Positions 8,233 through 18,242 of a DNA stretch of 64,000 nucleotides are shown here, piece by piece. Numbering within the stretch: the first letter of the stretch is position 1; each line of letters starts with the position of its first letter. Where the stretch lies: positions 1-64,000 of the forward strand of contig JAFMVD010000009.1 in assembly GCA_025499625.1 (NCBI GenBank), in the 5' to 3' direction. The position numbers and the translations under genes are program-made. The DNA comes from Carboxylicivirga fragile (GTDB lineage: Bacteria > Bacteroidota > Bacteroidia > Bacteroidales > Marinilabiliaceae). The notes below the pieces were generated by a model. It was not told the DNA's origin, ran no database searches, and saw only the letters and a program-made list of their open reading frames with translations.

Positions 8233-10173
8233 ATGAAAACTAGCATAGCTGTCTTTATTGTTTTTTTAACAAGCTTTTGTTCCTCTCCCTCTTCAGAACG
8301 AAATATAGTTTCATCGCTCAAAAATTCAAATGACCTAACACCTGATTCGTTAATTGTTGATCAATTGATTCAGAAATCAAAAGAAGCATACGAATTAAAC
8401 GAATACCAGGTAGCTCCGCTTGATGATTTCCTAAAGGAGGCCATCGAATTGGCTGTTCAGCATAAATACCGTCATCAATTATTCAATATTTATAATCTTA
8501 TTGGGAAACGCTACAGAAATAAATCGCTGTATGCTCAGTCAATGGAATATCTTCAAAAATCTCTATACATTGCTGAAGAGTTAGATGACCCTCATCAACT
8601 TTCAGAGATTTATAATCAGATTGGTACAGTATACCGTCGAATTGACGAAAACAGTAAGGCGCTTGAGATGCACATGAAAGCACTTACCATTGCTGAGAAC
8701 ATTAAGGATTCGTTTCTAATTAGTGTATCGATTAATGGAATGGGAAATGTTAGTAATAACCTTAACCGTTATTTATCAGCCATTGAATATTTTCAAAAAT
8801 CCTTGGGCATCTCTAAAAAGATGAATAATAAGTTAGGCATTGCCATTAACACTAATAATATTGGAGATATCTATCAGAAGCTAAACAAACCAGATTCTGC
8901 TCTTTTTTATCATTTTGAAGCACTCGACTACAACTCGCAAATTAACAGTACCATTGGCCAATCTATTTGTTATAATAGCATAGGTAGTGTGTACACCACA
9001 AAAAAACAATACCGTTTGGCCTTGGAGTATCTATTTAAAGCCCTTGAAGTTAATTTGGAAGTTGAAGATGGTTTGTACATTGCTGTTAGTTATAATAGCA
9101 TTGGCAAAACCTACCTTGAAGATAATCACCCACAGGATGCCCTGACCTACTTAAAAAAAGGCTTAGATGTGTCGCAAAAGATAGGTGCTAAATACACGGC
9201 GGAAGAAGCAGCTCGCCTAATGTCAGCAGCTTACGAAAAACAGCAAAATTATACCAAAGCACTAAAATTTCATAAACTCAGCGCTGTTTATAAGGACAGT
9301 ATGATAAATGAAAAAAACATTTTTCATATTAGTACGGCAGAGGCTGATTACGAACGAAACCTAAGAACCAACCAGCTAAATACTTTAAGTGAAAAAAATG
9401 TTTTTCAGTCAGCATTATTAATCAAGCAAAGAATGTACTTACTCATTGCTGGCATTATGCTTTCTATTCTTTTGCTATTAATCATTCTTCTGATTTATCA
9501 AGCCAGGCTGCGAGGGCGCTACAGAACCCTGCGTTTTCAACAGCGTTTGTTGCGTTCTCAGATGAATCCGCACTTTATATTTAATGCTTTAAGTGCTATT
9601 CAGGTATTTATACTGGAGAATGACATGGCTAAATCGAGTCGTTTTTTATCTGATTTCTCAAAGCTCATGCGGCAAGTGTTGCGCAGTAGCAACTATGAAT
9701 ATATTACCATTAATGAAGAGGTTGAAATTCTTCAGTATTATTTAAATCTCCAACAATTACGCTTCACGCCTTCTTTCGAATATGAAATCGAAATTGATTC
9801 AACATTAAAAGAGAATAATATTTTGGTTCCGCCAATGCTTATTCAACCATTTGTTGAAAACGCCATAGAACATGGTTTAAAACCCATTGGTGAAGGTGGT
9901 GTTATACTTATTCGTTTTAATAAATCAACAACAGGAGTTGTGATTGAGGTTGATGATAATGGGCTTGGAATTGACTATTCGAATAGCATGAGTAAAAATG
10001 ATAAGAAGCACGAATCCATGGCGCTGAAAATTACTAAAGAGCGTTTGGATATTCTGGAGAAGGACACCAAGAAAAAAACTATTTTTGAGGTGTTCGATAA
10101 AAAAAGAAGAAACCCAAATCATAAAGGAACCGTAGTACGCTTTACTATACCTCTTATCCGATACGAACAATGA
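8233..10173 (+). CDS. TPR-containing sensor histidine kinase, LytS type
   Basis: The frame is open from 8170, but ATG 8233 is preferred because it begins a normal signal peptide (KTSIAVFIVFLTSFC); the protein is then 646 residues. A periplasmic array of six or seven TPRs (each with a variant of YNSIGxxY and ALEYxxKAL) is followed by one TM helix (about 401-423) and a cytoplasmic His_kinase domain. The phosphoacceptor is H447 in QMNPHFIFNAL, and the ATPase N-box is PPMLIQPFVENAIEHGL. This 'NPHFIFN' kinase family pairs with LytTR regulators, and the regulator gene overlaps the stop codon by 4 bp. The signal sensed is unknown. Confidence 0.88.
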   Translation: MKTSIAVFIVFLTSFCSSPSSERNIVSSLKNSNDLTPDSLIVDQLIQKSKEAYELNEYQVAPLDDFLKEAIELAVQHKYRHQLFNIYNLIGKRYRNKSLYAQSMEYLQKSLYIAEELDDPHQLSEIYNQIGTVYRRIDENSKALEMHMKALTIAENIKDSFLISVSINGMGNVSNNLNRYLSAIEYFQKSLGISKKMNNKLGIAINTNNIGDIYQKLNKPDSALFYHFEALDYNSQINSTIGQSICYNSIGSVYTTKKQYRLALEYLFKALEVNLEVEDGLYIAVSYNSIGKTYLEDNHPQDALTYLKKGLDVSQKIGAKYTAEEAARLMSAAYEKQQNYTKALKFHKLSAVYKDSMINEKNIFHISTAEADYERNLRTNQLNTLSEKNVFQSALLIKQRMYLLIAGIMLSILLLLIILLIYQARLRGRYRTLRFQQRLLRSQMNPHFIFNALSAIQVFILENDMAKSSRFLSDFSKLMRQVLRSSNYEYITINEEVEILQYYLNLQQLRFTPSFEYEIEIDSTLKENNILVPPMLIQPFVENAIEHGLKPIGEGGVILIRFNKSTTGVVIEVDDNGLGIDYSNSMSKNDKKHESMALKITKERLDILEKDTKKKTIFEVFDKKRRNPNHKGTVVRFTIPLIRYEQ

Positions 10174-10925
10174 AAAAAATTAAGTTACTAATAGTTGAGG
10201 ATGATTTATACAATCAGCGTGCTGTTGAGAAGATAATTGTCAAGCATTTTTCGGAAATAGAAATAGTTGGATGCGCTACTGGCGTTAATGAAGCAATCGA
10301 TAAAATAGAGAAGCTTCAACCGCAACTTTTGCTTCTTGATATTAACTTAAGTGATGGTACATCATTTGATGTTTTAAGAAAAAGTAAATTCAGAGATAGT
10401 AAAGTTGTATTCATGTCGGCTTATCATGAGTATGCTTTGGAAGCCCTTCAATTTTCTGCTGTGGAGTTTGTTTTTAAGCCATTTGACATAAATGAATTGA
10501 TTGTTGCTATCGACAAAGCTTTGGAACAGTTACAGGATGATAACTATAGCTTACGTATTAATACTTTATTCGACAACATTGACAACACAAATAATAAAAA
10601 GGTAGTTTTACAAGGCCGCAGAAATATAAAAGTTTGTGATATAAATGATATTGTCTGGGGAAAAGCAATACCCGGAGGTGCCAATTTTTATTTTTCTGAT
10701 GGCAGTTACTTTTTCACAACAACACCATTGCGAAGATACGAAGCCATTCTTCCTTCCGACACATTCTTTCGATGTCACCCACATTATTTAATAAATCTGA
10801 AACAAGTTAAAAAAATTGATAAAGATTTATTACGAATAAAATTATCGAACGATGATGAAGTTATATTTGAAGAACGCCGATATAACCTGATGAGTAGCAA
10901 ATTGGAATTAAGTATGGTGATTTAG
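10170..10925 (+). CDS. LytTR-family response regulator
   Basis: A 251-residue two-domain regulator. The receiver domain has the acidic pocket (VEDD, residues 9-12), phosphoacceptor D57 in LLLLDINLSDG, S83 in MSAY and K103 in VFKPFD. The C-terminal LytTR DNA-binding domain (about 145-251) has VVLQGRRNIKV, FFRCHPHYLINL and a final basic strand. The ATG overlaps the kinase stop (ATGA), indicating translational coupling and a cognate pair. The outer-membrane-type gene 126 bp downstream is a candidate target. Confidence 0.93.
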   Translation: MKKIKLLIVEDDLYNQRAVEKIIVKHFSEIEIVGCATGVNEAIDKIEKLQPQLLLLDINLSDGTSFDVLRKSKFRDSKVVFMSAYHEYALEALQFSAVEFVFKPFDINELIVAIDKALEQLQDDNYSLRINTLFDNIDNTNNKKVVLQGRRNIKVCDINDIVWGKAIPGGANFYFSDGSYFFTTTPLRRYEAILPSDTFFRCHPHYLINLKQVKKIDKDLLRIKLSNDDEVIFEERRYNLMSSKLELSMVI

Positions 10926-11051
10926 AAAGATTCTAAAGAGGAGCATTTCGATAAAAAAAAATCCAATAAACTATAACATTTTGACGAATCGCCAGTATTA
11001 TTAGACGAACGGTTTAATATTTGGGGACAAATCAAAATTGAGGGTTGGAAC

Positions 11052-12182
11052 ATGCTTCGTTGGGGATTTTTATTGATAATTACTTTAAGCATTTGGGGAA
11101 GTGCTAAGGGGCAAATGGATCAGGTTTGGAAATACTACTATCCAGAATTTGTAAATTCATCAGAGAGTAATCTTTACTTTCGATTGGAGAATAATAACTT
11201 CCTAAAAAACAATGAATATTTTAGTGAATATACACAAGGCTATACCATGCTTGGGTATTCAATTCAGCCTTCATTTATGTATTATGCTGGCTCACGCTTA
11301 AGAGTAAAAGCAGGCGTACATATTCTTCAGTTTACAGGAATGAATGAGTTCACTGAAGTTCTGCCTACTTTTTCGATACACACTAAATTAGCCAAGAACT
11401 TTGACCTCATCATGGGAGGTTTAAAGGGTGATGTGCATCATAAATTAATTGAACCAATATTTAATCCTGAAAATCAATTTACCAGGCCTATAGAAAACGG
11501 GTTTCAATTCATCTACAATAACGATAAACTATGGTTTGATGGCTGGGTTGATTGGGAGCAATTCATCTTTTTAGGAGATGACAAACCTGAGAAGTTTACT
11601 GCAGGTATAAGTGCAGAGTATCAATTGCTAAATAGTGCAACAGGCTGGAATATAAGTGTCCCTGCTCAATTTGTTGCCACACATCTAGGTGGACAAATAA
11701 GCACCTATAAAGAGGCCATGCAATCATTGGCCAATATGGCTACAGGATTAAGCTTTCGCAAAGAAATTGGCACAGGATTCATACAGCACATAGGAACATC
11801 AACCTACTTAGCCTGGTACCAGGATTTAACGGAAAAATCGGGTTTGCCATTTACAAATGGTCACGCGATTTACCCAGTTGGTGAACTCGGTTATAAGTAT
11901 GGTGAATTAATGATAGGGTATTGGTATGCCAACGATTTTGTTGCACCAAAAGGAAGCCCCATCTTTCAATCGGTTTCTGACTATCAGAATGATTACTACC
12001 AACAAGAAAGACATCTAGCAACTGCAAAGCTTAGTTTCACACGCACCTTCATGGAGCAAATTAAGTTTAGTGCGATGGTTGAAACTTACTTCGATATTCC
12101 CGCTTCTCATTTGGAATACTCATATGGTTTAAATTTAATTTTTACGCCTAACTTCTTTTTAAAGAAAGTTAATTTCCATTAG
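11052..12182 (+). CDS. Outer-membrane beta-barrel-like protein of unknown function
   Basis: A 376-residue protein with a signal peptide (WGFLLIITLSIWGSAKGQ). The mature sequence alternates aromatic and polar residues (YFRLENNNFL, FIYNNDKLWFDGWVDWEQFIF, AEYQLLNSATGWNISV) and ends in a Phe-rich strand (LIFTPNFFLKKVNFH), the pattern of an outer-membrane barrel. I do not recognise a family. It follows the LytS/LytTR pair, which suggests but does not prove shared regulation. Confidence 0.6.
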   Translation: MLRWGFLLIITLSIWGSAKGQMDQVWKYYYPEFVNSSESNLYFRLENNNFLKNNEYFSEYTQGYTMLGYSIQPSFMYYAGSRLRVKAGVHILQFTGMNEFTEVLPTFSIHTKLAKNFDLIMGGLKGDVHHKLIEPIFNPENQFTRPIENGFQFIYNNDKLWFDGWVDWEQFIFLGDDKPEKFTAGISAEYQLLNSATGWNISVPAQFVATHLGGQISTYKEAMQSLANMATGLSFRKEIGTGFIQHIGTSTYLAWYQDLTEKSGLPFTNGHAIYPVGELGYKYGELMIGYWYANDFVAPKGSPIFQSVSDYQNDYYQQERHLATAKLSFTRTFMEQIKFSAMVETYFDIPASHLEYSYGLNLIFTPNFFLKKVNFH

Positions 12183-12356
12183 TACAGTGAGGTTAGGGCA
12201 CAAGTCATCGATTCGTATAATTAAATAGTACCGAGAACAGAATTAGTTTGTAAGCTGCTATAAATAGCGTAAGTAGCTTCGGTATTCACCGCCATATCGT
12301 TGGTATCTGAACAACATGTTCATTTTAAAGGTTATTGATAAAAAGTGCTTAATAAG

Positions 12357-13001
12357 ATGAATGAAGAGATAAGAAATAAATTGGGTGTAGAAGAAAACAA
12401 ACCCAACGATTGGTTTGAGGTACTTTATTCTGAATCCAACGAGTCAGGCAATGGAGTGCCATGGGCTAATATGGCGCCGCATCCAGTATTTAAAAATTGG
12501 ATAGACAAAACTTCTTCGCTAAAAAAAGAAAAGACTGCTTTGGTAGTTGGTTGTGGCTTGGGGGATGATGCCATTGAATTGGAGGCAAAAGGATATAAGG
12601 TAACGGCATTTGATGTTTCAGAAAGTGCCATTAAACTGTGTGAAAAAAGGTTTCCTGATGCTCGTACAGAATTTGTACAGGCCGATTTAATCCAAGGTGT
12701 TAAGCCTTGGTTTAAACAATTTGATTTGGTTCTCGAAATATTTACGATTCAAGCGCTTCCTCCTAAATATGAAAAAACCTTGATTCAAAATGTTTCTGAT
12801 TTTGTGGCAGACGATGGAGAATTAATTGTTATCGCTGAAATTCAAAAAGAAAAGCGTAGCTATGAAAATGGTCCTCCTTGGTTGTTGAATAACGATTATA
12901 TTCAGTCGTTTGAAGCTTGTGGATTAAAACAAGTATCTCTTCAAAGTAATAATGAAACAGAAGTAGGAGAAGAAATGCATTTGGCAATATTTAAAAGATA
13001 G
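12357..13001 (+). CDS. SAM-dependent methyltransferase, thiopurine-methyltransferase-like
   Basis: ATG 12357 is chosen over a GTG four codons earlier; the product is 214 residues. SAM motif I is ALVVGCGLGDDAIELEAKG, strand 2 ends VTAFDVSESAI, and motif II is FVQADLIQ. The N-terminal WFEVLYSESNESGNGVPWA resembles the TPMT/Mrm2-like group that methylates thiols or small molecules. It stands alone. The substrate is unknown; detoxification is typical of relatives. Confidence 0.75.
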   Translation: MNEEIRNKLGVEENKPNDWFEVLYSESNESGNGVPWANMAPHPVFKNWIDKTSSLKKEKTALVVGCGLGDDAIELEAKGYKVTAFDVSESAIKLCEKRFPDARTEFVQADLIQGVKPWFKQFDLVLEIFTIQALPPKYEKTLIQNVSDFVADDGELIVIAEIQKEKRSYENGPPWLLNNDYIQSFEACGLKQVSLQSNNETEVGEEMHLAIFKR

Positions 13002-13119
13002 TGGGAAGTATAACTTATTTTAAAAGACTGCTTGGCCCTTTTTATTAAATGAAAAGGTATGAATCATGAAGAAATAAATACCTTAGTGCTTTACCAAACC
13101 TATATTTAACCTGCCGAAT

Positions 13120-13902
13120 ATGAATAAGTATTTTAAAATAACTCCACCTTATAAATTAGTATCCTATATCTTTTTGCAAAATCACATGACTATTTTTGGC
13201 CTGGTTATTTTAATAATTGGGCAATTAATTTCGATTTTGGATGTATCGCGTTTCGATAAATCGTGTTTGCTATTCCCTTTTTCTGAAAGTATGGAAATCC
13301 AGGGTAAAGTAACTGCAGTGAATACAATACATTACACTTTCTCGAATCACTATACCTATGGTTACGATTATGAAGTGAACGATAGCAACTTGGGATATGC
13401 TTTTGGAGCATCATTCGACAAAAGAACTGATTTAAAAGAAGGAGATAAGGTTACTGTTGAATATGTAAAGAGTGATCCATCGATCCATCGAATTAAAGGG
13501 ATGCGTAACTCTTTTGTCATTGATACCACGGTTATATATCTTTTAGTTTCCCTTGTTGGCTTTATATTTTTAGCTTATGGCCTTAGAAATACAAGGAAGT
13601 TCTTAAAAATGGTGAAGAATGGATATGTAACAACAGCAAGCTTATCCGAAAAACCAACGACTAATTTAATAGAAGGTAGTAGGTATATTGTATTAAAGTT
13701 CGCATTTATGACCAAAGGTGGACAGAGTGTTGAATTTGTCAAACAATTAACCAATGCTAAGAACATTCTGGATGATGAAGAAGAACTGATTGTTTACAAC
13801 GAGAATGACCCATCGCAACATCAGTTTGTAGACAGACTACCAACACAACTTAAAGCCTATATTTATAGTGAAGTTGAATTTTATCAGAAGAACGCTCTTT
13901 AA
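13120..13902 (+). CDS. DUF3592-type membrane protein
   Basis: A 260-residue protein with two TM helices (about 25-42 and 133-153). The extracytoplasmic loop between them contains the DUF3592 pattern: GKVTAVNTIHYTFS ... YDYEVN ... LKEGDKVTVEYVKSDPSIHRIKG. The C-terminal domain repeats the same beta pattern (TTASLSEKPTTNLIEGSRY ... EELIVYNENDPSQHQFVD). No enzymatic motif is present. The trypsin-like protease gene starts 13 bp later, so they are probably co-transcribed. Confidence 0.7.
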   Translation: MNKYFKITPPYKLVSYIFLQNHMTIFGLVILIIGQLISILDVSRFDKSCLLFPFSESMEIQGKVTAVNTIHYTFSNHYTYGYDYEVNDSNLGYAFGASFDKRTDLKEGDKVTVEYVKSDPSIHRIKGMRNSFVIDTTVIYLLVSLVGFIFLAYGLRNTRKFLKMVKNGYVTTASLSEKPTTNLIEGSRYIVLKFAFMTKGGQSVEFVKQLTNAKNILDDEEELIVYNENDPSQHQFVDRLPTQLKAYIYSEVEFYQKNAL

Positions 13903-13915
13903 AATTTAATGAAAG

Positions 13916-14659
13916 ATGAAAGAAATTCGATTTATACTATTAGCACTCATCATAACGCAGCTTTGTTCATCGCAAGAATCATATAAAACCTGGCCTGCAA
14001 TTGCTATGATAAATGATGTAACATTTAAGGATAGAAAGTTTGATAAACATAATATTGGTTGTGGATTTCTTTTAAAACATGAAAAAGATACGTTTGCCAT
14101 AACTGCAAAACATATTATATGCGTTGCCAAGACGGATGTAATGAAAACAACCAACTTTGAAGGTGGCCTGAAACAATGGACAATGTACCCCAAAGACAAA
14201 AAGGATCAAACAGTAATAATGGGCAAACTTCTTAATGAGGATACAACTGATTCGTTGAGTTTTGATTTTATTAATCGGCATGATACCACCTATAATGATT
14301 TTCTGATTTTTAAGATAAAGCAGAATAATTCGAAGTTGGTTCCTTTAGAAATACGAAAGACCCAACTAAAGGAAGGTGAGATTCTTTACGCTATAGGTTG
14401 GACTTATAATGATACCGAAGGGTCACAGCGGATTTATAAATATTCGTATTACCAAGGCAAAGGAACACGTTTTAACATGAGATTGATTGATGCTCCGGCA
14501 AATGCTGGTGGTTTAAGCGGTTCGCCCGTAGTTGATACTGAAGGTTTATTAGTAGGGATTATTTCTGGAATGGATGAAGATCCAATAACTAAGGAAGCCT
14601 ATTCGTCGCCTAGAAACATTAATTATCTGATAGACTTTTTTAATAATAGAAAGCATTAA
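13916..14659 (+). CDS. Secreted trypsin-like (S1/V8-type) serine protease
   Basis: A 247-residue protein with a signal peptide (FILLALIITQLCSSQ). The catalytic triad is readable: H66 in FAITAKHIIC, D128 in YNDFLIFKI and S201 in GGLSGSPVVD; the GxSGSP form is that of the V8/trypsin_2 group. No PDZ domain is present, so it is not DegP. It probably acts in the periplasm or at the surface. It follows the DUF3592 gene closely. Confidence 0.8.
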   Translation: MKEIRFILLALIITQLCSSQESYKTWPAIAMINDVTFKDRKFDKHNIGCGFLLKHEKDTFAITAKHIICVAKTDVMKTTNFEGGLKQWTMYPKDKKDQTVIMGKLLNEDTTDSLSFDFINRHDTTYNDFLIFKIKQNNSKLVPLEIRKTQLKEGEILYAIGWTYNDTEGSQRIYKYSYYQGKGTRFNMRLIDAPANAGGLSGSPVVDTEGLLVGIISGMDEDPITKEAYSSPRNINYLIDFFNNRKH

Positions 14660-14994
14660 TATTACATAGGAAGAATGCACTTTAAGATTTTATCAGAATA
14701 GTGAAACAAGCGTAATCCTTTAATTTTACATGTTTACTGTTTGGCATGAAGCCTAAAGCCAAAAGAACAAGATCACTAAGTAGTTCTGAACTTACACCTC
14801 AATTAGTAAGATTAAGTTAAGGTGAAGATGGTAAGTCAATAAAACATTGAAAGCGTTTTTTAGGGTGTTAATTGATGTGTTAGGAGCATTAACCTGGTTA
14901 ACTCATAATGTTTTATTGGCTCCAATGTTTCCATTCACAATTAATTTATCGAAATTACAGTTGATTATTATTTTAACCTAAATAAAACTGTGTA
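14660..14994. other. 335-bp intergenic region with a long hairpin
   Basis: No convincing gene. A perfect 12-bp inverted repeat, CAATAAAACATT (14837-14848) and AATGTTTTATTG (14907-14918), encloses a second, weaker pair (GGTGTTAAT with ATTAACC). It lies 76 bp before the tricorn start, so it may be a leader structure or the terminator of the preceding protease gene. A 24-codon basic ORF at 14746-14820 is not supported. Confidence 0.5.
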
Positions 14995-17900
14995 ATGCAT
15001 AAATTAATTACAACACTTGCACTACTAAGCTTATGGGCTTATGGTTCTGCTCAAATTGATGCTCGAATGTTTCGTTACCCCGATGTGAGTAACAAGCAAA
15101 TTACCTTTACTTATGCCGGTGATATCTGGATAGTAAGTAAGGATGGAGGTACTGCTACTAAGTTAAGTTCACCTCAGGGCGAAGAATCGTATCCAAAGTT
15201 TTCGCCCGATGGCAATACCATAGCTTTCAGCGGCAACTACTCGGGCAATACCGATGTATATACCATTCCGGTTAACGGTGGTATTCCAACACGTCATACC
15301 TGGCATGGTTATAACGACAGGGTGGTTGACTGGCATCCTAATGGTAAACAGGTTTTGTTTGCTTCGTCTCGTAAAAGTGGTAAAGCGCGATGGAATCAGT
15401 TTTATTTAACTCAAACAGAGAATGGTTTACCTCAAAAATTACCATTGGAGCATGCCGAATTTGGTTCAATATCAGAAGATGGCAATACCATTGCTTTTAC
15501 CGATAAAAGTCGATTGACACGTACTTGGAAAAGGTATCGCGGAGGAACAGCGCCTGACATCTGGTTGATGGATATGAATACCAAAAATGCAGAAAAGATA
15601 GCCCAAAACACGGCGAACAACGAATTGCCAATGATTAAAGGCAATGAGGTCTATTTTTTATCTGATAGGGGCGAAGCTAAGCGTTACAACCTTTGGAAAT
15701 ACGATATTACTACCAAAGAGGTTAAGCAGTTGACAAGTTTTACCGACTACGATGTGCATTATCCTTCCATGGGACCTGCCGATATAGTTTTCGAAGCAGC
15801 TGGGAAGCTTCATACCTATGCCTTAGCAACAGGTGCGCTTAACGAGGTTAAGGTGAATGTGATTACCGATCAGCAAAGTTTATTAAGCAGAGAAGTGAAT
15901 TTAAAAGGTCAATTCAGTAATGCTTTTCTTTCGCACGATGCCAAGCGTGTTGTATTAGAGTCGCGAGGAGAAGTTTTTACTATACCTGAAGAACATGGCT
16001 ACACCATTAATCTTACACAGACATCAGGTGCGGCAGAGCGATCACCAGCCTGGTCGCCAAATGGAAAATACATTGCCTATTGGAGTGATCAATCGGGAGA
16101 GTACCAATTGGTATTACGTGATATGGAAGATGGCAGTACAAAAAGCCTTACTTCATTTACCGATGGTTTTAGATACCACTTACATTGGTCGCCCGATAGT
16201 AAGAAGTTGGTTTTTATAGAGCAAAACATGGAAGTGAAGCTCTTGTTTGTGGATACAAAAGAGGTAATCACCATTGATAAACAACTCTATTATTTCCATG
16301 GCGGCTTAGATAATTTCAAAGTGTCATGGGATTGTAATAGCCAATGGGTAGCCTATGCCAAAGACACCGAAAAAAGAACCTCTGCTATTGCTTTGTTTGA
16401 TGTAAATAACAGAAAAGCGCACCAGGTCACTAGTGCATATTATGCCGATTCAGAACCTGTTTTTGATGTTGAAGGCAAATGCCTTTATTTTACAACGATG
16501 CGCCATTTTAGTCCGCAGTACAGCGATTTCGACAACAGCTTTATCTATCCTAAATCAACCATGATAGCAGCTGTTCCTTTAACTAAAGATGGGGATTCAC
16601 CTTTGGCCTTCCGTAACGATGGTGTTGAGGTTGTAAAAGAGGAAGATAAAGCAGAAGAAGGCAAGGATGAAAAGAAGAAAAAGGACAAGAAAGGTGATAA
16701 AGAAGATGACGAAGAAGAGAAAGTAACCCAAATTGATATTGACGGTTTCGAAAGCAGACTAGTCCTATTACCTATTAAGAATGGTGATTATAGATCCCTT
16801 ACCTCGGCAGAAGGAAAGATCTTATACATGTCGCAAGGAGCGAAGGCTTGGGATTTAAAATATTATGACCTTAAAGAAAGAGAAGAGAAATCCATTGTTG
16901 CCGGTATTGATGATTACCAATTGGCTGCGAATGGGGAAAAAATACTTGTTCGTAAGAAGAATAGTTTGAATATCATTTCAGCCACAGCTGATCAAAAGCT
17001 GGATAAGCCATTAAATACCAAAGGTATGATGGCAAAGATTGATCCAAAGCAAGAATGGCTTCAGATATACCGGGATGCCTGGCGTCTGGAACGTGATTAT
17101 TTCTATGATAAAAATATGCACGGTGTAGATTGGGATGCCGTATATCAGCAGTATTTACCATTGCTAGAGGAATGTGTTACACGTTGGGATGTTAATTTCG
17201 TATTAGGCGAAATGATTGGTGAGTTGAATGCATCTCATTCCTATAAAGGAGGAGGAGATACAGAGAAATCCAAAACATTAGCAGTTGCATATCTTGGCGC
17301 TGACTTTGCGGTTAAAGACAATAACTACATTATAAAGCACATAGTTAAAGGTGGTATTTGGGATGCTGAAGCTGTTTCGCCTCTGGCTACACTTGGTGTA
17401 TCAGTTAAGGAGGGTGATTATTTATTTGCGGTGAATGGTACTCCGTTTGATATCAAAAAATCACCTTATGCAGCATTGCAAGGTTATGCAGGTAAAACCG
17501 TTGAATTAACTATAGGTAGTTCACCGGATATAAATCAAGCTAAAAAAGTAGTGCTTAAAACCATGAAGGATGAATACCGTTTACGTCATCTTGAGTGGAT
17601 TGAAAACAAGAGAGCAAGGGTTGCAGAAGCTAGCAATAATCAAGTGGGTTATATCTATGTTCCTAGTACAGGTGTTGATGGGCAAAACGAGTTAATTCGT
17701 CAGTTCATGGGGCAATGGACCAAAGCTGCTCTAATTATTGATGAGCGATTTAATAATGGTGGTCAAATTCCGGATCGTTTTATTGAGTTATTAAACCGTA
17801 AGCCACTTGCTTTTTGGGCGGTGCGCGATGGTAAAGATTGGCAGTGGCCACCTGTTGCACATTTTGGACCTAAAGCTATGTTGATTAATGGCTGGAGTGG

Positions 17901-18240
17901 TTCTGGTGGTGATGCTTTTCCTGATTACTTTCGAAAGGCCGAATTAGGTAAGCTCGTGGGAACACGTACCTGGGGTGGTCTTATAGGTGTTTCAGGTGTA
18001 CCTGCCCTGATTGATGGAGGAGTTGTTACTGCACCTACGTTCCGTATGTATGATCCTTATACCGGAGATTGGTTTAAAGAAGGACATGGAGTAGATCCTG
18101 ATGTGGAAGTGGATGAAGACGCCGGTCAACTAGCTAAGGGGATTGATCCGCAATTGGAAAAAGCAATTGAAGTAATCCTCGAAAGTCTGAAGACGGATAA
18201 GTTCACCGAACCCGATCATCAGAAGTTTGAAGTTCGCTAG
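14995..18240 (+). CDS. Tricorn-type protease (S41 family)
   Basis: A 1081-residue exported protein (signal peptide LITTLALLSLWAYGSAQ). Order: two N-terminal propeller regions built from PD40 repeats (FSPDGNTIAFSG, WHPNGKQVLFAS, WSPNGKYIAYWSD, WSPDSKKLVFIE; about 20-540), a very acidic/lysine-rich insert (about 548-580), the C1 helical domain with H748 in LNASHSYKGG, a PDZ domain (about 760-850) and the C2 S41 catalytic domain with S970 in GWSGSGGDAFPDY. Length fits tricorn (about 1070). Relatives trim oligopeptides to short peptides; export implies a periplasmic peptide-degrading role. The charged insert is probably a flexible loop between propeller and core. Confidence 0.93.
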   Translation: MHKLITTLALLSLWAYGSAQIDARMFRYPDVSNKQITFTYAGDIWIVSKDGGTATKLSSPQGEESYPKFSPDGNTIAFSGNYSGNTDVYTIPVNGGIPTRHTWHGYNDRVVDWHPNGKQVLFASSRKSGKARWNQFYLTQTENGLPQKLPLEHAEFGSISEDGNTIAFTDKSRLTRTWKRYRGGTAPDIWLMDMNTKNAEKIAQNTANNELPMIKGNEVYFLSDRGEAKRYNLWKYDITTKEVKQLTSFTDYDVHYPSMGPADIVFEAAGKLHTYALATGALNEVKVNVITDQQSLLSREVNLKGQFSNAFLSHDAKRVVLESRGEVFTIPEEHGYTINLTQTSGAAERSPAWSPNGKYIAYWSDQSGEYQLVLRDMEDGSTKSLTSFTDGFRYHLHWSPDSKKLVFIEQNMEVKLLFVDTKEVITIDKQLYYFHGGLDNFKVSWDCNSQWVAYAKDTEKRTSAIALFDVNNRKAHQVTSAYYADSEPVFDVEGKCLYFTTMRHFSPQYSDFDNSFIYPKSTMIAAVPLTKDGDSPLAFRNDGVEVVKEEDKAEEGKDEKKKKDKKGDKEDDEEEKVTQIDIDGFESRLVLLPIKNGDYRSLTSAEGKILYMSQGAKAWDLKYYDLKEREEKSIVAGIDDYQLAANGEKILVRKKNSLNIISATADQKLDKPLNTKGMMAKIDPKQEWLQIYRDAWRLERDYFYDKNMHGVDWDAVYQQYLPLLEECVTRWDVNFVLGEMIGELNASHSYKGGGDTEKSKTLAVAYLGADFAVKDNNYIIKHIVKGGIWDAEAVSPLATLGVSVKEGDYLFAVNGTPFDIKKSPYAALQGYAGKTVELTIGSSPDINQAKKVVLKTMKDEYRLRHLEWIENKRARVAEASNNQVGYIYVPSTGVDGQNELIRQFMGQWTKAALIIDERFNNGGQIPDRFIELLNRKPLAFWAVRDGKDWQWPPVAHFGPKAMLINGWSGSGGDAFPDYFRKAELGKLVGTRTWGGLIGVSGVPALIDGGVVTAPTFRMYDPYTGDWFKEGHGVDPDVEVDEDAGQLAKGIDPQLEKAIEVILESLKTDKFTEPDHQKFEVR

Positions 18241-18242
18241 TA

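Noticed and set aside
12230-12300. Nested inverted repeat (TACCGA / TCGGTA with AGCTGCT / AGTAGCT) before the TPMT-like gene
   Set aside because: The two stems are short with an 18-nt bulge on one side; not convincing as a riboswitch or terminator.
14746-14820. 24-codon basic ORF (MKPKAKRTRSLSSSELTPQL...)
   Set aside because: Too short, no ribosome-binding context, no recognisable family; could be chance.
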